From Mesorhizobium sp. WSM3626 (GTDB taxonomy: Bacteria > Pseudomonadota > Alphaproteobacteria > Rhizobiales > Rhizobiaceae), in the NCBI RefSeq assembly GCF_000513935.1, contig NZ_AZUY01000002.1, forward strand, positions 641 to 38,417: a stretch of DNA of 37,777 nucleotides. Reading direction: 5' to 3'. The position numbers were made by a program, and so were the translations under genes. Every line of letters starts with the position of its first letter. Within the stretch, counting starts at the first letter, position 1. Shown piece by piece: positions 17,277 to 24,956 of the stretch. The notes beneath the pieces were generated by a model. It had not been told where the DNA came from and did not search any database. It saw only the letters and a program-made list of their open reading frames with translations.

Positions 17277-18416
17277 ATGAACGACGCCCCCACAAGATTG
17301 CTGGCCGATGATGGCGCTGCCGTAAGCGAGGCGGCGGCCGGGGCCATTCTCACCATCGATCTCAGTGCGATCCGCGAAAACCACCGGCGGCTGAAGGCAA
17401 GGCTGGGCGGCGTCCGCTGCGCCGGCGTGGTCAAGGCCGACGGCTACGGTCTCGGTGCGAGCCAAGTGGCATGGGCGCTGGCGGAAGAAGGCTGCGACGT
17501 CTTCTTCGTCGCGCTGCTGGCCGAAGGCATCGCGCTCCGGAAGGCGATCGGGGCCGGATCTGAGATCCACGTGCTGAACGGACTGCCGCCGGGCTCCGAG
17601 CCGGAAGCGGTCGCGTCCGATCTCTGCGCGGTCGTCAACAGTGGCGCGCAGTTGAAAGCCTGGCGCGCGGCGGCAAATCGCGTTGGCCGAAAACTTCCGG
17701 CCGCCATCCAGGTCGACAGCGGCATGTCGCGGCTTGGCATGGCACCAGCCGAAGTCGAGGCGATGGCCGGTGATGCCACCGCGTTTGACGGCATCGACGT
17801 CAGATATGTGATGAGCCACCTGGCCTGCGCCGACGAGCCGCGCCATCCCGCCAATGAACAGCAGCGGCTGGCGTTCGAGCGGCTGCGCGCGATGCTGCCC
17901 GAGGCGCCCGCCTCGCTCGCCAATTCCTCCGGCATCTTTCTCGGGCCGTCCTACCATTATGATCTCGCCCGCCCTGGCGCCGCGCTCTACGGCATCAATC
18001 CGACGCCTGCCGAACCCAACCCGATGCTGCCGGTGGTGCGGCTGCAGGCCAAGGTGGCGCAGACGCGCAGCGTCGAACGGGGCACCGGCATCGGCTATGG
18101 CCACACCCATCATGCGGAAGGGCCGCTCAGCCTGGCGACCATCTCGTTCGGCTATGCGGATGGCTGGTTGCGGCGGTCAGCGTCGGCCGCCTGGTTCGAG
18201 GGGGCGCGCCTGCCCTTCCTCGGGCGCGTGTCGATGGATTCGATCATTCTCGACATTTCCGCCCTGCCGCCCGGCAAGCTTCGCGAAGGGGATCTCGTCG
18301 AACTGCTCGGCCCTTCGCAAAGCGTCGACGACGCCGCCGGCCATGCCGGCACCATCGGCTACGAAATCCTGGCCAGTCTCGGCACGCGCTTCCACCGGCG
18401 CTATGTCGGCGGTTGA
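17277..18416 (+). CDS. alr: Alanine racemase
   Basis: Alr interconverts L- and D-alanine with PLP. The 379-residue protein has the PLP-binding VVKADGYGLGA (Lys53), the barrel segments IQVDSGMSRLGM and YVMSHLACADEP, the catalytic tyrosine in GIGYGHTH (Tyr274) and RVSMDSIILDIS. The ATG at 17277 has a perfect AAGGAGG 6 nt upstream; a further upstream in-frame start adds unconserved residues. dadA lies 1.4 kb downstream on the same strand, so this could be the catabolic (DadX-type) enzyme for alanine use, the cell-wall enzyme, or both. Which one cannot be decided from this window. Confidence 0.95.
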   Translation: MNDAPTRLLADDGAAVSEAAAGAILTIDLSAIRENHRRLKARLGGVRCAGVVKADGYGLGASQVAWALAEEGCDVFFVALLAEGIALRKAIGAGSEIHVLNGLPPGSEPEAVASDLCAVVNSGAQLKAWRAAANRVGRKLPAAIQVDSGMSRLGMAPAEVEAMAGDATAFDGIDVRYVMSHLACADEPRHPANEQQRLAFERLRAMLPEAPASLANSSGIFLGPSYHYDLARPGAALYGINPTPAEPNPMLPVVRLQAKVAQTRSVERGTGIGYGHTHHAEGPLSLATISFGYADGWLRRSASAAWFEGARLPFLGRVSMDSIILDISALPPGKLREGDLVELLGPSQSVDDAAGHAGTIGYEILASLGTRFHRRYVGG

Positions 18417-18691
18417 GCGGTTTGGCCGCGCTTGACAAGCGGACGCCTGTCGGCAAGGTTCGGCGCATGAGCAACCTCGCTTATATCAGAACCTTGTTCA
18501 GGGTTTGCCCGATCGCGGGATCGTAGCCCCGGCGCGGCCGCCTTCCGGCGTTCGTCCGTCCCGGGGCATCCATACATCCACCCATCGCCATCAAGCCGCA
18601 TCGCTTTCCGCGGCTGCCGGCTTTCATCAGGCCGCCGTCAGCGCGGCGGCAAGCGCGCATCTGTCCGATGCGCCGATCCATGAGGTTTGCC

Positions 18692-19111
18692 ATGCAACAT
18701 GCAACGGGACTGCGTCCATCCGCCCAAATTCTGATCAGCGACACCGACCACGACAGGTTGACCGGTCTGGCGAGCACCGTGCTCGACCGCGCGCCCGAGA
18801 CGGCTGAAGAGTTGCTCGCGGAGTTGGACCGGGCGGTGATCACGGAAGCGGAGGCAATGCCGGCCGACGTAGTGCGAATGGGATCGACGGTCACGGTTCG
18901 CGGCGAAAGCGGTGATATCAAGCACATCACGCTGGTCTATCCAGGCGACGCCGATATTGCCGAAAACCGGATCTCGGTGCTGACGCCGATGGGAACGGCG
19001 CTGGTCGGCGCTAGCATCGGGCAGGTGGTGTGCTGGAGCGGTCGAGGCGGCCGCAAACTGTCGGTGACCGTGGAGGCCGTCGATACGCCCGTCGGCGGCG
19101 GCGAGTACTGA
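18692..19111 (+). CDS. rnk: Rnk-type nucleoside diphosphate kinase regulator (GreA/GreB C-terminal domain)
   Basis: The 139-residue product follows the Rnk layout: a short helical N-terminal part (ILISDTDHDRLTGLASTVLDRAPETAEELLAELDRA) and a GreA/GreB C-terminal FKBP-like domain (VVRMGSTVTVRGESGDIKHITLVYPGDADIAENRISVLTPMGTALVGASIGQVV). Rnk family proteins bind RNA polymerase through this domain but lack the long coiled coil needed for Gre-type RNA cleavage. The ATG at 18692 follows TGAGG by 6 nt; an ATG at 18680 is an alternative. The 275-nt gap from alr holds a TTGACA (18432-18437) without a good -10. A second protein with the same type of domain starts 14 nt downstream. Confidence 0.8.
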   Translation: MQHATGLRPSAQILISDTDHDRLTGLASTVLDRAPETAEELLAELDRAVITEAEAMPADVVRMGSTVTVRGESGDIKHITLVYPGDADIAENRISVLTPMGTALVGASIGQVVCWSGRGGRKLSVTVEAVDTPVGGGEY

Positions 19112-19125
19112 TCGTGGAGGCGGTG

Positions 19126-19671
19126 ATGAAAAACGGAAACTGCCGGCTGACGACGAAGGATTTCGCCGTCCTGGAAGTGATGCTTGAGCGCCGACGGGCC
19201 TTCGCGGATCCGATGGGCCGGATGATCGAAGAAAAGCTTTCCAATGCCGGCGTCGTGCCCATCGACTCGATCGAAGCCGATATCGTGACGCTGAACAGCC
19301 GGGCGGTGTTTTGCGTCGATGCCGGTGTGGCCGAGACGCGCACCCTGGTGCAGAGCGAAATGCGTGAACCAGTCGGCTCCAGCCTGTCGGTGACAACCAG
19401 GCGCGGGTTGTGCATGCTTGGCATGGCGCAAGGCCAGACGGCTTCGCTCGAGCATCCCGACGGCAGGCGCGAATCGATCCGGATCAAGGCGGTGCTCTAT
19501 CAGCCGGAAGCCGCGCGGCGGGCAGCCCGGGAAAGAGCCGCCGCTGGCGGACCGCGGCCGCACGGACTGACCCTCGTGTACAGCGCCGACGCTTCCATCC
19601 GGCCTCTTGGCGGGACGGCAGGAATGCGGCAGACAGAGAGAGATGACGACCCCGGTCCATCGGCGGCGTGA
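19126..19671 (+). CDS. Second Rnk/GreA-C-like protein, diverged
   Basis: The 181-residue protein begins MKNGNCRLTTKDFAVLEVML and carries a Rnk-like arrangement: a helical start (VMLERRRAFADPMGRMIEEKL), then the beta-domain VPIDSIEADIVTLNSRAVFCVD, EPVGSSLSVTTRRGLCMLGMAQGQTASLEHPDGR. It lacks the typical LTPMGTALLG segment, and instead has RRGLCMLGMAQGQ. The last ~45 residues are a Pro/Arg-rich tail not seen in the first copy. The ATG at 19126 has GGAGG 5 nt upstream. It is translated right after the rnk gene (14-nt gap), so the two are likely co-expressed. I infer a paralogue or partner that binds RNA polymerase or another regulator; the exact function is unknown. Confidence 0.65.
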   Translation: MKNGNCRLTTKDFAVLEVMLERRRAFADPMGRMIEEKLSNAGVVPIDSIEADIVTLNSRAVFCVDAGVAETRTLVQSEMREPVGSSLSVTTRRGLCMLGMAQGQTASLEHPDGRRESIRIKAVLYQPEAARRAARERAAAGGPRPHGLTLVYSADASIRPLGGTAGMRQTERDDDPGPSAA

Positions 19672-19784
19672 AAGCCATGGCGCAAGGTCGCGACGATCGG
19701 AATCGATATTCGCCGGCGACCGTGTGCAAATCGCAGTGCGGCCGTGTCCATCGGCATGAAGGACATGGCGTAAGGAGTGAATGA

Positions 19785-21041
19785 ATGAAGATCATGGTGT
19801 TGGGCAGTGGCGTCATCGGGGTGACCACAGCCTATTATCTCGCCGAGGCTGGCCATGAGGTGACGGTGATCGACCGCCAGAAAGGCCCGGCGCTGGAGAC
19901 CAGCTTTGCCAATGCCGGCGAGATTTCGCCCGGCTATGCTTCGCCCTGGGCCGGCCCCGGCATTCCGCTCAAGGCGATCAAGTGGCTTTTGATGAAGCAT
20001 GGCCCGCTGGTGGTGCGGCCGGCCTTCGACCCGCATATGTGGACCTGGCTGGTCAAGATGCTGCGCAACTGCACCGCCGAGCGCTACGCCATCAACAAAT
20101 CGCGCATGGTGCCGCTGGCGGAATACAGTCGCGACACGCTGAAGGCGCTACGCGAAGCAACGGGCATTGCCTATGACGAGCGGACCCAGGGCACGCTGCA
20201 GCTGTTTCGCACGCAAAAGCAGCTCGACGGCACGTCAGGCGATGTCGAGGTGCTGAAGAAATATGGCGTGCCCTATGAGATCCTCGATCCGAACGGCTGT
20301 ATCGCGGCCGAGCCGGCGCTGGCCGGTGTGCGCGACAAGTTCGTCGGCGGGTTGAGGCTGCCGCATGACGAGACCGGCGACTGCAAGATGTTCACCGACA
20401 GGCTGACCGAGCTCTGCGTGGCGCGCGGCGTCAAGTTCGAATACGACGTGACGATCTGGCGTGTCATCCGCAGCCGCAACCGCGTCGCCAATCTCAGCAC
20501 GAGCAAGGGTTTCAAGACCGCCGATGCCTATGTGATGGCGCTGGGCAGCTACTCGGCGGGCCTCATGCGGCGGATGAAGCGGCCGATCCCGGTCTATCCG
20601 GTCAAGGGCTATTCGATCACCGTGCCGATCAAGGACGCCGCCGCCGCACCGGTGTCGACGGTGATGGACGAAACCTACAAGGTCGCAATCACCCGGCTCG
20701 GCGACCGCATCCGCGTCGGCGGCACGGCCGAGATTTCCGGCTTCGATCTCAGGCTGCACGAATCGCGGCGCCGAACCCTCGAACACTCGGTCGGCGATCT
20801 CTTTCCCGGCGCCGGCGCCACGCGCGAGGCGACGTTCTGGTGCGGGCTGCGGCCGATGACGCCGGACGGACCGCCGCTGATCGGCCGCACCGAACTGTCG
20901 AACCTCTTTCTCAACACCGGCCATGGCACGCTCGGCTGGACCATGGCCTGCGGCTCGGCCAAGGTGCTGGCCGACATCATGTCGAACCGGGTACCCGACA
21001 TCGACGTGCGTGCCCTGGCGCAGGAGCGCTATCTGAAATAG
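19785..21041 (+). CDS. dadA: D-amino acid dehydrogenase small subunit-type flavoprotein
   Basis: DadA oxidises D-amino acids, chiefly D-alanine, to keto acids and feeds electrons to the respiratory chain at the inner membrane. The 418-residue sequence has the FAD-binding GSGVIG (residues 7-12), [54 protein letters not shown] and the C-terminal [16 protein letters not shown]...[21 protein letters not shown]. All are typical of DadA of about 410-435 residues. TAAGGAG precedes the ATG by 8 nt. Together with alr it would allow L-alanine to be racemised and oxidised to pyruvate. The ATG directly follows the TGA of a possible 35-codon ORF. Confidence 0.94.
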   Translation: MKIMVLGSGVIGVTTAYYLAEAGHEVTVIDRQKGPALETSFANAGEISPGYASPWAGPGIPLKAIKWLLMKHGPLVVRPAFDPHMWTWLVKMLRNCTAERYAINKSRMVPLAEYSRDTLKALREATGIAYDERTQGTLQLFRTQKQLDGTSGDVEVLKKYGVPYEILDPNGCIAAEPALAGVRDKFVGGLRLPHDETGDCKMFTDRLTELCVARGVKFEYDVTIWRVIRSRNRVANLSTSKGFKTADAYVMALGSYSAGLMRRMKRPIPVYPVKGYSITVPIKDAAAAPVSTVMDETYKVAITRLGDRIRVGGTAEISGFDLRLHESRRRTLEHSVGDLFPGAGATREATFWCGLRPMTPDGPPLIGRTELSNLFLNTGHGTLGWTMACGSAKVLADIMSNRVPDIDVRALAQERYLK

Positions 21042-21080
21042 CTGCCCGCGCGTCTGGCCGACGCGCTTTGTTCTTTGCTT

Positions 21081-21132
21081 TGATGCATGTCGTTGCCCCA
21101 AAACCGGAGCCACTTTTGGGCGACATGCATCA
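21081..21132. repeat. 52-bp palindromic repeat, intact copy
   Basis: TGATGCATGTCG (21081-21092) and CGACATGCATCA (21121-21132) are perfect 12-bp arms. Inside them CCCAAAA and TTTTGGG form a second stem. Elements of this sequence type are common in Rhizobium and Mesorhizobium genomes to my knowledge. The right end supplies the stop codon of the convergent phospholipase D-like gene (complement of 21130-21132). It sits between convergent genes and may serve as a terminator in both directions. Confidence 0.9.
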
Positions 21133-23283
21133 GAACGCCTGCCTGACCCACGCCTCGTCGAACAGCAGCCGGTAGGCCCACGGGATCGTCACCTTGGTGG
21201 AAACCGGGTTCGAGTGGGCGAGATAGTCGTCGTAGACCGGCTTCATCCTGGCGTAGAAGGCGGGGTCGAGCACCATCATGCCGTTCTCCGAATCGTGGAA
21301 GAAGCTGCGGTTGTTGAGGTTGACCGAGGAAATGGCGACCAGCCTTTCGTCGATCATCATGATCTTGGAATGCAGCACCACGTCAGGCGCCTTGAACTCG
21401 CGGATGTCGATGCGGTCGCCATATTTTTCGACGAACAGCTTGTTCAGCGCGGTAAGGAACTTGCCGCCGATGTCACCCTTGAGGTCGATGCGGCCGACAA
21501 TGTCGATCCTGACGCCGCGGGCGAGTGCCCGGTCAAAGGCCTCGGCGAGGCTGGGGGTCAAATTGAGGTAAGGGTTGACGATCTGGATACGGTGCTGGGC
21601 GGCATCGACAAGCTCGACGAAATAGGCCTCCAGCGCATGATCATCCTCATAGGGCACCGAGATGAAATGCCGGGCATTGCCTTGGGGGTGACCATCTTCG
21701 TGGACCGGGACAGAGAAGGGGCGCGCCAGGTTGGTGTCGGCGTCGCGCAGCCATATCGTCGACAGATGCGCGGCCAGCGTCTCGACCGTCGCCCGGTCGG
21801 CGAACTCGATGTCGAAGTCGCTCCAGTTCGAATAGTAGTTCAGCGAAAATCCGTCGGTCTTGCCATATTGCTCGAGGTCCGGATAGCGCGACAGGTCGAT
21901 GGGCTGGTGGAACAGGAAGCCGTCATGGATGTTGCGGCCGCCGATGATGACGCGCGAACGCGCGGGGTCCTGCGCCAGCGTCGCCAGCATCTTGATATGA
22001 TGGACCTTGTGCAATTGTGAAATCTGCTCGTCGATCGGCGCGCCGTGGTCCGCCTGCCAGCGATATTCCTGCAGCTCGACATTGGGGAATTCGGCCGCCA
22101 GGCGGTGCAGCATGGCGTCGTCCTTGTCGCGTTCCAGCACGTCGGTGATCATGATGCGCACCTTGGAGCCAAGCGCTGCATGATGGCGGATCAATCGTTC
22201 GATGATACGGCCGGAAAAGTCCGCCTTGAACTCGAGCGAGGACAGATAGATCAGCTTCAGCGTTGGCGCCTTCGAGAAATCGAGCGGCAGTTCGGGGTCA
22301 CCCTTGTCTATTGTCGCATCGGACAGCGGCGCGCCCATCAGCGCCTCGACCTTGGCGTTGAAGCCGTCGCGCGACTTGCGCAGCAGCCTGGGCTCGCCGA
22401 TCGGCATGGCGCAGGTCTGCGACAGCCAGCGGCTGGCATAGAAAGCGCGCTCGAGGGCGTCGATGTCGGCGCCGCTGGGGACCGGGCAGCGCTGGTAGCG
22501 GCTGTCCAAGCTGGCGAGCGCCGGATCGGCGGTCTCTTCGCGCCGGATGGTGAGGAGCGCGCCGGTGGGCGCAAGGCTGGAGCGGATCCTTGCCGTGCAC
22601 CGGTTCAGGCTGTCACCCGGAAACAGGCTGACCGTGTCGTCCTCGCCCGACAGGCGAAAGCCGAATGCCGCGCCGGCGGCAATGATCCGTGAGGTTCCCG
22701 CGGCGCGGATCGCCAATGCACCGTCGCAAGTGCCCTCAATGTCGGCCGGCTGCTTGCCCACCTGGCGCACGACGATCTCGGTGCTGCGCGCCTGCAGGCC
22801 GGAGAAATCGAAGGTCTTGGTCGCCGACGGCCGCGCCGCCGCATCGATGTAGAGCGTCTGCCGCGACACCCGCCAGCGGCCGTCGAAATGGCCGTCGCCG
22901 CTGCCTATGCCGGCCGGCGGCAGATGCGCCTTGGCGATCGGTCCGGCCAGTTGCCGGAGCCTCGAATACGTCGCCTGGAAATCGCGGCTCTGAACATCGC
23001 GTCGGTTGCGGCCGAAGGGGCCGGTGCCGTTGGCACGGTCCATGGCACCGAGCTGGTTGTTGGCAAGCAGCGTCAGGAACCGTCGTTCGTAGTCGCTGTC
23101 GCCGGTATCTCCGAAAAACTGCGCCGCCGCGACCTGTGCCCCGGGCGTGCTGGCCGACAGCGAGGGCCGCGCGCAAGCCTCCTGTCCCGCCAGGAGGTCG
23201 CAGGCATTGCCGCCTGCGTCGGCACAGCCGGCAAGGGCGGCCAGTCCGAACAGGACGAGGATGACGGCCGTGCGGACGTTCAC
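21130..23283 (-). CDS. Phospholipase D/cardiolipin synthase-like lipoprotein
   Basis: The 717-residue product starts at a GTG overlapping the upstream stop (GTGA). Residues 1-20 form a lipoprotein signal with lipobox LAGC, so it is predicted to be lipid-anchored in the envelope. Residues about 40-320 are an N-terminal region I do not recognise. The C-terminal half is the PLD fold with two HKD regions. The first (about residue 429) is HIKMLATL with GGRNIHDGF after it; it keeps His and Lys but lacks the Asp. The second (about residue 638) is a canonical HSKIMMID followed by SSVNLNNRSFFHDSENGMM. NPYLNLTPSLAEAFDRALARGVRIDIV is cardiolipin-synthase-like. A phosphatidyl-transfer or phosphodiesterase role is likely; the substrate is unknown. 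It is coupled to the PLA2-like gene. Confidence 0.85.
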   Translation of the reverse strand: MNVRTAVILVLFGLAALAGCADAGGNACDLLAGQEACARPSLSASTPGAQVAAAQFFGDTGDSDYERRFLTLLANNQLGAMDRANGTGPFGRNRRDVQSRDFQATYSRLRQLAGPIAKAHLPPAGIGSGDGHFDGRWRVSRQTLYIDAAARPSATKTFDFSGLQARSTEIVVRQVGKQPADIEGTCDGALAIRAAGTSRIIAAGAAFGFRLSGEDDTVSLFPGDSLNRCTARIRSSLAPTGALLTIRREETADPALASLDSRYQRCPVPSGADIDALERAFYASRWLSQTCAMPIGEPRLLRKSRDGFNAKVEALMGAPLSDATIDKGDPELPLDFSKAPTLKLIYLSSLEFKADFSGRIIERLIRHHAALGSKVRIMITDVLERDKDDAMLHRLAAEFPNVELQEYRWQADHGAPIDEQISQLHKVHHIKMLATLAQDPARSRVIIGGRNIHDGFLFHQPIDLSRYPDLEQYGKTDGFSLNYYSNWSDFDIEFADRATVETLAAHLSTIWLRDADTNLARPFSVPVHEDGHPQGNARHFISVPYEDDHALEAYFVELVDAAQHRIQIVNPYLNLTPSLAEAFDRALARGVRIDIVGRIDLKGDIGGKFLTALNKLFVEKYGDRIDIREFKAPDVVLHSKIMMIDERLVAISSVNLNNRSFFHDSENGMMVLDPAFYARMKPVYDDYLAHSNPVSTKVTIPWAYRLLFDEAWVRQAF

Positions 23284-23723
23284 CCGGCGGCTCCGGCCTT
23301 CATGGCGCTCAACTGCGCCGGGTCGCGCGGCGGCATGAAACCTTGCGGAAAAACCTTGCAGACAGGGATGGTGAAGGTGGCAATCAGCAGTTCCGCCTCG
23401 CTGCGCATCTTGCGGGGCGCCGTCTTGTCGTCGCGGATTACGCTCGCCGAGGCAACCAGGGCGCCATCGCAGTCGCAATGGTTGCGGCGGGCGATGTAGC
23501 AGGCGTCATGGGTTCGGCAAACGGCGTCGAGGCGGTCGACCGGCCGGGCCGACAGATCGCCGGTGCGGGTGCCGGGACCGCAGTAATTGCCGATGACGAA
23601 AGGCGAGGGGCGCGCCATGACGTAGCGGATCGGTTTGGGCAATTCGGCTTCCGGCACTTTTGTCCATGGGTTGGCGCATGCGGAGACGAACAGCAGCGGC
23701 GGGATGGCAAGAACGGCTCGCAT
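23280..23723 (-). CDS. Phospholipase A2-like lipoprotein
   Basis: The 147-residue protein begins MRAVLAIPPLLFVSAC, a lipoprotein signal with Cys16. The mature part has GNYCGPGTRTGD, resembling the calcium-binding loop YCGxG, then VDRLDAVCRTHDACY, matching the PLA2 catalytic signature D..C..HD.CY with the His-Asp pair, and CDCDGALV, another PLA2-type cysteine motif. Such enzymes release fatty acids from the sn-2 position of phospholipids with Ca2+. Activity is inferred from the motifs. The ATG at 23723 begins the signal peptide; longer in-frame starts would add unrelated residues. Its TGA overlaps the GTG of the phospholipase D-like gene by 4 nt, so the two lipoproteins are translationally coupled. 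Confidence 0.8.
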   Translation of the reverse strand: MRAVLAIPPLLFVSACANPWTKVPEAELPKPIRYVMARPSPFVIGNYCGPGTRTGDLSARPVDRLDAVCRTHDACYIARRNHCDCDGALVASASVIRDDKTAPRKMRSEAELLIATFTIPVCKVFPQGFMPPRDPAQLSAMKAGAAG

Positions 23724-23862
23724 GTCTATCCGCGCCAGCTTTCTGAAAGATTTTCCCACCCCACACCCCCATGGCCGGCGACCGGTGATGCCACACTGTG
23801 CGGTTTTGTGGCAAGGAAAAGGCGGCGTGTGGAAACCTGGCTGTTTTGCCGTGACGGCGTTT

Positions 23863-24744
23863 CTAAAGGAAGAGGCCCCGCTCGCGCTCCACCGCCTTGA
23901 TGATGAAGCTGGCGACGATCTGGACGCGGCGCAGCGGCCTGACCGATTCGTGATAGACCAGCCAGTAGGCGCGGCGGATAGGCGCGACGACATCGACGGC
24001 CACCAACTCCGGCATCGAGCGGGCGACGAAGGTGTGCAGGATGCCGATGCCGGCGCCCGAGCGTACGGCTTCGGCCTGGCCGAGTGCCGAGGAGATGGCG
24101 AAGCTGGTGCGCCAGTCCGCGCTGAATTCTGCGGCATAGTCGAGCGAAGGGCTGACGATGAGATCCGGCACATAGCCGATCAGTGTGTGCTGGCCGAGTT
24201 CGGCGGCGGTTTGGGGCAAGCCATGGGCTTCGGCGTAGGCGCGGGAGGCGAACAGGCCGAGCGAATAGTCGACCAATTTTCCCGCCACCAGCCGGCCTTC
24301 GGTCGGCCGTTCGACGGTGATCGCGATATCGGCTTCGCGCCGCGACAGCGAGAAGGAGCGCGGCACCGGCACGAGCTGGATGGTGAGTTCGCGGTGAAGG
24401 GCGGTGAGTTCGCCCAGCCGCTTGGCCAGGAAGGCGACGCCGAAGCCGTCGGGTGCGCCGATGCGCACGGTGCCGGACACGTCATCTCCTTCGCCTGATA
24501 TGGTCGAGCGCGCGGCGATCATGTCGCCTTCCATGCGCTCGGCGATATCGAGGAAGCGCTCGCCGGCCGGCGTCAGCTCGCTGCCGGTGGTCAGCCGGCG
24601 AAAGAGTTTCGTCCTCAGTGCTTCCTCAAGGGCCGCGATGCGGCGCGAGACGGTGGCATGGTTGAGCTCCAGCCGGCGCGCGGCGCCAAGAATCTGGCCG
24701 GCACGCGCCACGGCGAGGAAGATGCGGACGTCATCCCAGTTCAT
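23863..24744 (-). CDS. LysR-type transcriptional regulator
   Basis: The 293-residue protein has the N-terminal winged HTH of LysR regulators (residues 1-60: MNWDDVRIFLAVARAGQILGAARRLELNHATVSRRIAALEEALRTKLFRR) and the two-lobed effector domain (about 90-290). ATG 24744 was chosen because the HTH starts there; a start 75 nt further upstream adds hydrophobic residues with no support. It is divergent from mmsA with a 212-nt intergenic region, so it probably controls mmsA and itself. Downstream on the same strand, 139 nt away, lie the PLA2-like and PLD-like genes, so control of these is also possible. Confidence 0.92.
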   Translation of the reverse strand: MNWDDVRIFLAVARAGQILGAARRLELNHATVSRRIAALEEALRTKLFRRLTTGSELTPAGERFLDIAERMEGDMIAARSTISGEGDDVSGTVRIGAPDGFGVAFLAKRLGELTALHRELTIQLVPVPRSFSLSRREADIAITVERPTEGRLVAGKLVDYSLGLFASRAYAEAHGLPQTAAELGQHTLIGYVPDLIVSPSLDYAAEFSADWRTSFAISSALGQAEAVRSGAGIGILHTFVARSMPELVAVDVVAPIRRAYWLVYHESVRPLRRVQIVASFIIKAVERERGLFL

Positions 24745-24838
24745 GGGGATGCTCCGGCGGGCAATCGTCAACGGCGAGGTCCACAGAATCCAATATAACC
24801 ATGCAGTGATGTCCAGCACACCTTACCATTTGCGGCAA

Positions 24839-24866
24839 TTGATGCACAGGTCTCGTTTGTTATCTA
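24839..24866 (+). promoter_or_regulatory. Possible mmsA promoter in the LysR-mmsA intergenic region
   Basis: TTGATG (24839-24844), a 16-nt spacer and TATCTA (24861-24866). The predicted start would give a leader of about 85 nt before the mmsA ATG. That leader holds a small hairpin CCGCC/GGCGG (24908-24922). TTGCGGCAA (24830-24838) just before the -35 box is an inverted repeat and could be part of a LysR site. Confidence 0.4.
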
Positions 24867-24956
24867 TTTCCCGCACAACGGTTGCGTTCTCCGTCGCGTT
24901 GCCTTCGCCGCCGCAAAGGCGGACAATACGGCATCACAAACAAAGGGAGAGAAATC

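Noticed and set aside
18432..18460. Promoter before the rnk gene (TTGACA at 18432)
   Set aside because: The -35 is perfect but the hexamer 17 nt later is AAGGTT and no better -10 is nearby.
21214..22692. Long plus-strand open frames opposite the phospholipase D-like gene
   Set aside because: They are composition shadows. The minus-strand frame has a lipoprotein signal, HKD motifs and coupling to its neighbour.
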